Of a stretch of 64,000 nt of DNA, positions 60,173 to 64,000 are shown piece after piece. The stretch lies in assembly GCF_025148635.1 (NCBI RefSeq), contig NZ_CP102269.1, positions 1,612,001 to 1,676,000 on the forward strand. Direction: 5' to 3'. Positions within the stretch are counted from its first letter, which is position 1, and the number at the start of each line of letters is the position of its first letter. The DNA is from Butyricimonas virosa (GTDB lineage Bacteria > Bacteroidota > Bacteroidia > Bacteroidales > Marinifilaceae). The translations under genes were made by a program, and so were the position numbers. A model generated the notes under the pieces. The model was not told where the DNA came from. It made no database searches and worked only from the letters and a program-made list of their open reading frames with translations.

Positions 60173-60322
60173 TTTGCGGGTAAAAAAAGATTTGCTAGTT
60201 TAGCATCGGTGAAAGAAAAAAGGCCTCGTGCTGTCACAGCAGGAGGCAACCAATAACAAATTTATGAAAAAAAATTGAAGTCTTTTCTTGAAATCCGATA
60301 CAAAGGTATCGGCTTTTCTTTA
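60173..60322 (+). ncRNA. Candidate structured small RNA, copy 1
   Basis: A promoter-like TTTG-N19-TAGTTTAG (60173-60203) precedes a 5' hairpin. The outer stem is GCCTC/GAGGC (60223-60227 and 60243-60247), with a 2x2 internal loop and inner stem GCTG/CAGC (60230-60233 and 60237-60240). Then come the core ACCAATAACAAATTTATG with a run of eight A (60249-60274), a short variable part, and a terminator-like hairpin CCGATAC-AAAG-GTATCGG (60295-60312) followed by CTTTTCTTTA. A second copy lies at 60423-60531. No Rfam family is recognised by eye, and expression is unknown. Confidence 0.6.
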
Positions 60323-60422
60323 TATACAAAAAAATTGGTAGTTAAATTTCTGTTATATCGATTAATTTTCGATACACACTTTTATATACGGATAGAGGGA
60401 GACAAAAGTTAGGATTTATGCA

Positions 60423-60531
60423 AAATAAAAATGGTCCGCGCTGTCTCAGCGGGGACCCAAAATACCAATAACAAATTTATGAAAAAAAATCGAAGTCTCT
60501 TTTGAATTACGATACAAAGGTATCGGTTTTT
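60423..60531 (+). ncRNA. Candidate structured small RNA, copy 2
   Basis: Same layout as copy 1. Outer stem GGTCC/GGACC (60433-60437 and 60453-60457), internal loop GC/GG, inner stem GCTG/CAGC (60440-60443 and 60447-60450), core ACCAATAACAAATTTATG plus eight A (60464-60489), then CGATAC-AAAG-GTATCG (60510-60525) and GTTTTT. The outer stem differs from copy 1 at both partners with pairing kept, while the core is invariant. A one-base indel between core and terminator would break any shared peptide frame, so the RNA is the conserved thing. Confidence 0.6.
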
Positions 60532-60630
60532 CATCGTAACCTTGTCACTTATGTATTAAGTTTCGGTTACACTATGATTACATTCAAAATATATGCCTAT
60601 ATACGGCACATGAACGTAAAGGTTTCATAA
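60532..60630. other. Short gap between RNA copy 2 and dinB
   Basis: No gene is seen. The rest of the 634-bp speA-dinB spacer (59997-60630) is accounted for by the speA terminator, an AT-rich stretch (60070-60172) and the two RNA-like copies. dinB on the opposite strand ends at 60631 with no clear hairpin of its own. Confidence 0.5.
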
Positions 60631-61707
60631 TTAATCAAAATTAATTCTTAATTGTAAAGGGCCATCGGTGATTAATTCTTCGAAAGGATTTGACACAGAG
60701 AGACCTAGAAGGCGTATTCTAAATTGCGTAAGTTCTAAATCTTTGAGTAATTTTTTGGCTAGGGGAAGAATATCCTGTTTTGTTCGTAACTCGTGTGCCA
60801 TAGTGATACTACGTGTCTTTTGGGTAAAATCGTGGAATTTGATTTTCAAGGTTAGGGTATGTCCTTTGAAATCAGACTTTTCTAGCCGGAAAATTAATTC
60901 TGTTGTCACGTGGTACAGTTCTATGATGACAGCGATATAGTTCGTCAAGTCATTCTCGAAAGTACTTTCACAGCCTACGGATTTACGGGTTCTTTCGGGG
61001 GTAACCATTCTGGGATCGATGCCATTGGCAAAATCGTGATATAGGGTACCGGCTTTCCCGAAATTGCGGGTAAGGAATGTCTGTGTACATTTCTTGAGGT
61101 CAGCCCCCGTGTGTATGCCTAGTGAGTGCATTTTACGAGCCGTGACTTTGCCGATACCCCAGAATGCCTCGATCGGGAGTTTGGAGATAAAAGCGGGGGC
61201 CCGGTTTGGGTGTATGGTGTAAAGCCCGTCGGGTTTCTTGTAATCAGATGCAATCTTGGCGAGGAATTTATTGTAAGAGATCCCGGCGGAGGCCACGAGC
61301 CCTAGTTTTTCTTTAATCTCTTTCTTGATTTCTCTGGCGACATCGACGGCTAACGGGATGTTTTTTTTATTCTCGGTCACGTCTAGGAAAGCCTCATCGA
61401 GTGCCAGGGGTTCGATCATGTCCGTGTATTCGTGGAATATTTCGTGAATCTGCATAGATACCGATTTATAGTATTCCATGTGAGAACCAACGAAAATGAG
61501 GTCGGGACAAAGCTGTTTGGCTTTCAGGGACGACATGGCAGAGCGTATGCCATAACGGCGTGCCTCGTAGCTGGCGGCAGCCACGACCCCGCGTTTCTCC
61601 GGACGCCCCACGACAAGCGGTTTTCCCCTGTATTCCGGGTGATCCCGTTGTTCTATAGAGGCGTAGAACGCATCCATGTCGATATGAATAATTTTTCTGT
61701 TTTCCAT
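60631..61707 (-). CDS. dinB: DNA polymerase IV (Y-family)
   Basis: 358 aa from ATG 61707; a longer frame to 61734 is less likely. Y-family motifs are present: 'IHIDMDAFYASIEQRDHPEYRG' with the first catalytic Asp, 'ASYEARRYGIRSAMSSLKA', 'IEPLALDEAFLDVTE' with the Asp/Glu pair, and 'SAGISYNKFLAKIASDYKKP' followed by the helix-hairpin-helix 'PIEAFWGIGKVTARKM'. The C-terminal beta-clamp-binding end is short. It performs translesion synthesis. It is convergent with the RNA-like elements and follows the DHS-like gene. Confidence 0.94.
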   Translation of the reverse strand: MENRKIIHIDMDAFYASIEQRDHPEYRGKPLVVGRPEKRGVVAAASYEARRYGIRSAMSSLKAKQLCPDLIFVGSHMEYYKSVSMQIHEIFHEYTDMIEPLALDEAFLDVTENKKNIPLAVDVAREIKKEIKEKLGLVASAGISYNKFLAKIASDYKKPDGLYTIHPNRAPAFISKLPIEAFWGIGKVTARKMHSLGIHTGADLKKCTQTFLTRNFGKAGTLYHDFANGIDPRMVTPERTRKSVGCESTFENDLTNYIAVIIELYHVTTELIFRLEKSDFKGHTLTLKIKFHDFTQKTRSITMAHELRTKQDILPLAKKLLKDLELTQFRIRLLGLSVSNPFEELITDGPLQLRINFD

Positions 61708-61830
61708 CTCCCGTTTCGATGAGTAAATATACAACTTTCTCTTGAATTTTGATTGTATATGTCGGGCGATTAATGTAGAAGAGGTGGGGAAATTTTCCTC
61801 AGCTTAAACGTGGAGATATTCCTCGATCGG

Positions 61831-61864
61831 GTAAAAGAAAGAGGGAAACTTTCGCTCCCCTCTT
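61831..61864 (-). terminator. Terminator of the DHS-like gene
   Basis: On the minus strand AAGAGGG (61864-61858) and CCCTCTT (61845-61839) form a 7-bp stem followed by TTCTTTTAC. It is placed just after the stop of the DHS-like gene at 61871. Confidence 0.75.
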
Positions 61865-61870
61865 GTGTAA

Positions 61871-62893
61871 TTATTTTTGGAATAATTTGTTCCAGTTTTT
61901 GTATTCTCTCTCTTTCCAAGGTCCGTTGTGGTAAACGTAGCTTGCGATAGCGGGAATAACGGTGGTTCCTTCAGCGTAAACCATTTGTTCGTAGGTAACG
62001 TCAACTTTACCCCAAGAGCAAGCCTCTTTCAAGGTAGAAGAAGAGCAAGCCCCGTCACGAACGTCGGCCACGGTGATCTGGATAGCGTATTTGTGCATCG
62101 GCACGTCGAATCCGAGGATCTCGGCACAAACAACAGTGTCTTGAGCAAAATTCTTCGGTGTTCCACCACCTACCATAAACAAACCGGTCGTGCCTGCTTT
62201 GATCTTGATTTGGGTCAATTCGATAAAATCTTTTACAGAGTCGATAGACACGTGTTTGTCGGGGTGTTCCCATTGGTGTTTACCAATACCGAATCCTGCG
62301 CTACAATCGGAGAAAGCCGGGCAGAAGATAGGCACTCCGCATTCATAACAAGTCTGGATCAAGCTGTCTTTCTTAACAGCGTGTCCTTCGTGTAACCATT
62401 TACCGATTTCCCAGATAAATTCACGTGAAGAATAAGGACGTGGTTCCAAGCTATTAGCGATCTCGAAAGTCGTGTGGTCGCAAGCTTGTAATTCCTCTTC
62501 GTCGATGAACGTATCGTAAATACGGTCAATGTAAAGTTCTCTTAATTGCATGTCAGGTACGTCCTGGTGTCCCTTGTAGTGTTTGTAGCCAAGAGCCTCG
62601 AACAAGTCCATATCGATGATAGACGCACCGGTGGAAACAACCACGTCAACCATTTTGTTACGAACCATATCCACGTAAACCTGCATACATCCGGCTGCAC
62701 TGGTGCTTCCGGCAATGGTAAGAATATTAGTACACTCTTTCTCTCCGACCATCATCATCAGAATATCGGTTGCTCTGGCCGTGTCGCGAGAGGTGAATGA
62801 CATATCGCGCATCGCGTCGATCAATTGGGTTGAGTCATACGACTTGATGTCGATGTGTTTGATAGTGTCTTTTAATAAATCTTTCTTTTCCAT
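61871..62893 (-). CDS. Deoxyhypusine synthase-family protein
   Basis: A 340-aa Rossmann-fold protein with 'STSAAGCMQVYVDMVRNKM', 'VVVSTGASIIDMDLFEALG', 'GIGKHQWEHPDKHVS', 'TGLFMVGGGTPKNF' and 'LKEACSWGKVDVTYEQMVY', where the Lys matches the eukaryotic catalytic Lys. Bacteria have no eIF5A, so bacterial members usually act on polyamines (homospermidine-type) or are unassigned. With speA and speB close by, it probably belongs to a polyamine pathway that uses putrescine or spermidine. The gene is full length and ends at its own terminator. Confidence 0.87.
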   Translation of the reverse strand: MEKKDLLKDTIKHIDIKSYDSTQLIDAMRDMSFTSRDTARATDILMMMVGEKECTNILTIAGSTSAAGCMQVYVDMVRNKMVDVVVSTGASIIDMDLFEALGYKHYKGHQDVPDMQLRELYIDRIYDTFIDEEELQACDHTTFEIANSLEPRPYSSREFIWEIGKWLHEGHAVKKDSLIQTCYECGVPIFCPAFSDCSAGFGIGKHQWEHPDKHVSIDSVKDFIELTQIKIKAGTTGLFMVGGGTPKNFAQDTVVCAEILGFDVPMHKYAIQITVADVRDGACSSSTLKEACSWGKVDVTYEQMVYAEGTTVIPAIASYVYHNGPWKEREYKNWNKLFQK

Positions 62894-63005
62894 TTTATTT
62901 ATCTTAAAAATATAAGGTACAATTATGAGGACCTTATTGACTCAATTTCTCAATTTTAGATTCCAGCCGCACAAGGCTAATGCTTTAATCTTCAATCATA
63001 AATCA

Positions 63006-63878
63006 TCAATTGTTGGATTGGTTTTGATATTTGATGCTTAATATCTGGTAGATTAATTTGCTGGCCAAGAAGTCTGATGATTTATTAACTTCATTGGGGC
63101 AAAGTTCAACCACGTCCAAACCGACAATATTGTGACGTTCATTAATCAATTTAAGGAAGTTCAACACCTCTCTGTAATAAAGTCCGTCGGGTTCCGGGGT
63201 TCCCGTTGCCGGAAGAATAGCCGGGTCGAAAACGTCCAAATCGATCGTGATATACACGTTGTCGTGTAATTTTTGGGACACCATGTACATCCAGTTATTA
63301 CCTTCTTTGGCATCATGTAGGTCATGAGCATAGAAAATACGATCCGGCATGATGTTCTCTTTTTCTTCGATGGCTGAACTTCTGATTCCTACTTGAGCCA
63401 CGGTGGCCACCTCTTTGGCCCGGGCCATCACGCAGGCGTGGTTATGAGTGGAACCTTCGTATTCGCTACGCATATCGGAATGTGCATCCAGTTGTAAAAC
63501 AGAGAATTTGTCATAGTGTTTGGCAAAAGCCCGGAAAGCACCGATACTAACGGAATGCTCTCCTCCCAGGATCACCGGGAACTTTTTGTCGGTTAATATC
63601 TTGTCAACTTGTTTTTCAACTTCCTGAGACATGGCTTCCGGAGATGAGGCCTCTGTCACTGGTTCCAAGGTTGCAATACCATGAGTATACACTTCGGAAT
63701 CCGTTTCAATATCGTAGAGTTCCATGTTAGCCGATGCTTCAAGAATAGCATCGGGACCTTTATCTGCCCCTTTCAACCACGTGCTTGTCCCGTCATAAGG
63801 TACAGGTAATACTACAATCTCGGCAGTTTCGTATGCCGTAAACTCGCTGTCGAGTCCTCCATAATTTTTATTTTCCAT
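63006..63878 (-). CDS. speB: Agmatinase
   Basis: A 290-aa ureohydrolase. Mn-binding motifs: 'FPVILGGEHSVSIGAFRAFA', 'VLQLDAHSDMRSEYEG' and 'ITIDLDVFDPAILPATGTPEP', with the expected Asp/His set. The 'STHNHACVMAR' loop and absence of an Arg-specific loop favour agmatinase over arginase. It hydrolyses agmatine (from SpeA) to putrescine and urea. A -7 box TAGTTTTG lies upstream at 63931-63938. The intervening region to the DHS-like gene is 112 bp of AT-rich repeat words with no gene. Confidence 0.93.
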   Translation of the reverse strand: MENKNYGGLDSEFTAYETAEIVVLPVPYDGTSTWLKGADKGPDAILEASANMELYDIETDSEVYTHGIATLEPVTEASSPEAMSQEVEKQVDKILTDKKFPVILGGEHSVSIGAFRAFAKHYDKFSVLQLDAHSDMRSEYEGSTHNHACVMARAKEVATVAQVGIRSSAIEEKENIMPDRIFYAHDLHDAKEGNNWMYMVSQKLHDNVYITIDLDVFDPAILPATGTPEPDGLYYREVLNFLKLINERHNIVGLDVVELCPNEVNKSSDFLASKLIYQILSIKYQNQSNN

Positions 63879-63930
63879 ATCTAATTGGGTTTATAGTATT
63901 TATAAACTCCTTTCTTTGTAAAAAGGTTTG

Positions 63931-63938
63931 CAAAACTA
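63931..63938 (-). promoter_or_regulatory. -7 box of speB
   Basis: On the minus strand TAGTTTTG (63938-63931) fits TAnnTTTG. The -33 position falls in the AT-rich repeat (63951-63990) and shows no clear TTG. Predicted start about 45 nt before the ATG at 63878. Confidence 0.5.
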
Positions 63939-63950
63939 ACGAATATAATT

Positions 63951-63990
63951 GAGAATTGAAAATGGAAATTTGAAAATGAAAAACTCATTT
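63951..63990. repeat. AT-rich dispersed repeat word
   Basis: The word family 'aattgagaattgaaaatgg' and 'aatttgaaaatgaaaaac' resembles short AT-rich stretches at 41035-41075, 48352-48381, 62941-62999 and inside the aminotransferase gene (40009-40044). They look like a small dispersed sequence family of the genome. No function is assigned. Confidence 0.4.
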
Positions 63991-64000
63991 TCATGTTATC

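Noticed and set aside
60264..60506. Leader peptides starting at the ATG of the RNA-like copies
   Set aside because: They would be only 4 and 8 codons (MKKN and MKKNRSLF), and the indel after the core breaks any common longer frame. RNA conservation explains the data better.
1..64000. CRISPR arrays or rRNA genes
   Set aside because: No regularly spaced repeats of CRISPR type and no rRNA-like segments were noticed. Only one tRNA was found.

Overview
This window looks like chromosomal DNA of a gut-type member of the Bacteroidota, order Bacteroidales; Odoribacteraceae (Odoribacter or Butyricimonas) is my best guess, unproven. The support is a Mfa1/Mfa2-type fimbrial pair, a UpxY-like antiterminator heading a capsule locus, promoters of the Bacteroidetes form TTG-N18..21-TAnnTTTG, A/T-rich translation starts instead of strong Shine-Dalgarno sites, and a DUF1460 protein.

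Layout. 1-1188: end of a fimbrial operon (truncated major subunit, then a Mfa2/FimB-like lipoprotein). 1283-2650: an intact IS3-family element on the minus strand. 2651-3310: a long leader region with a left-facing consensus promoter and a 12-bp inverted repeat. 3311-41046: one large capsular polysaccharide (CPS) locus, all on the plus strand and ended by a strong terminator. 41247-44349: a LytTR regulator followed by a small phage-like cassette (holin-like protein, amidase, two DUF6266-like proteins). 44414-64000: housekeeping and stress genes, mostly on the minus strand (prs, M20 dipeptidase, COG3014/LpoB-like pair, DUF1460, pheS, aldo/keto reductase, VanZ, PPIase, LolE-like permease, rbfA, tRNA-Pro, thioredoxin-like, HU, speA, dinB, DHS-like protein, speB).

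How the CPS genes fit together. A NusG-like antiterminator and an unrecognised 252-aa partner come first. They are followed by the sugar dehydratase, the Wza/Wzc/CpsB export and control machinery, and four genes for UDP-HexNAc uronic acids (WbpP-, TviB-, WecC- and WecB-like). Next is an AT-rich, apparently imported core: flippase, EpsG-type polymerase, glycosyltransferases, two paralogous deacetylase-like proteins, two ATP-grasp enzymes, a GNAT-like enzyme and a CE4 deacetylase. The block after that holds the initiating sugar transferase, a PglD-type acyltransferase and an ACP/KAS III/SDR trio. GDP-fucose genes close the locus: de novo (gmd, fcl, manC) and probable salvage (nucleotidyltransferase-GHMP kinase fusion, mutarotase, permease), ending with a DegT aminotransferase. 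The dehydratase, aminotransferase, acyltransferase and phosphosugar transferase together make a complete bacillosamine-like (or AATGal-like) initiating-sugar route.

The most unusual non-coding signal is at 60173-60531, between speA and dinB. Two copies of a compact RNA-like element each have a 5' hairpin whose outer stem differs by compensatory changes, an almost invariant A-rich core, and a terminator hairpin. Other signals worth checking are a mutually exclusive stem pair in the leader at 4625-4713, the 12-bp inverted repeat before the UpxY-like gene, and two palindromes (TTCGT-N6-ACGAA) at distant loci. All functions are read from sequence and family knowledge; no database search was run.
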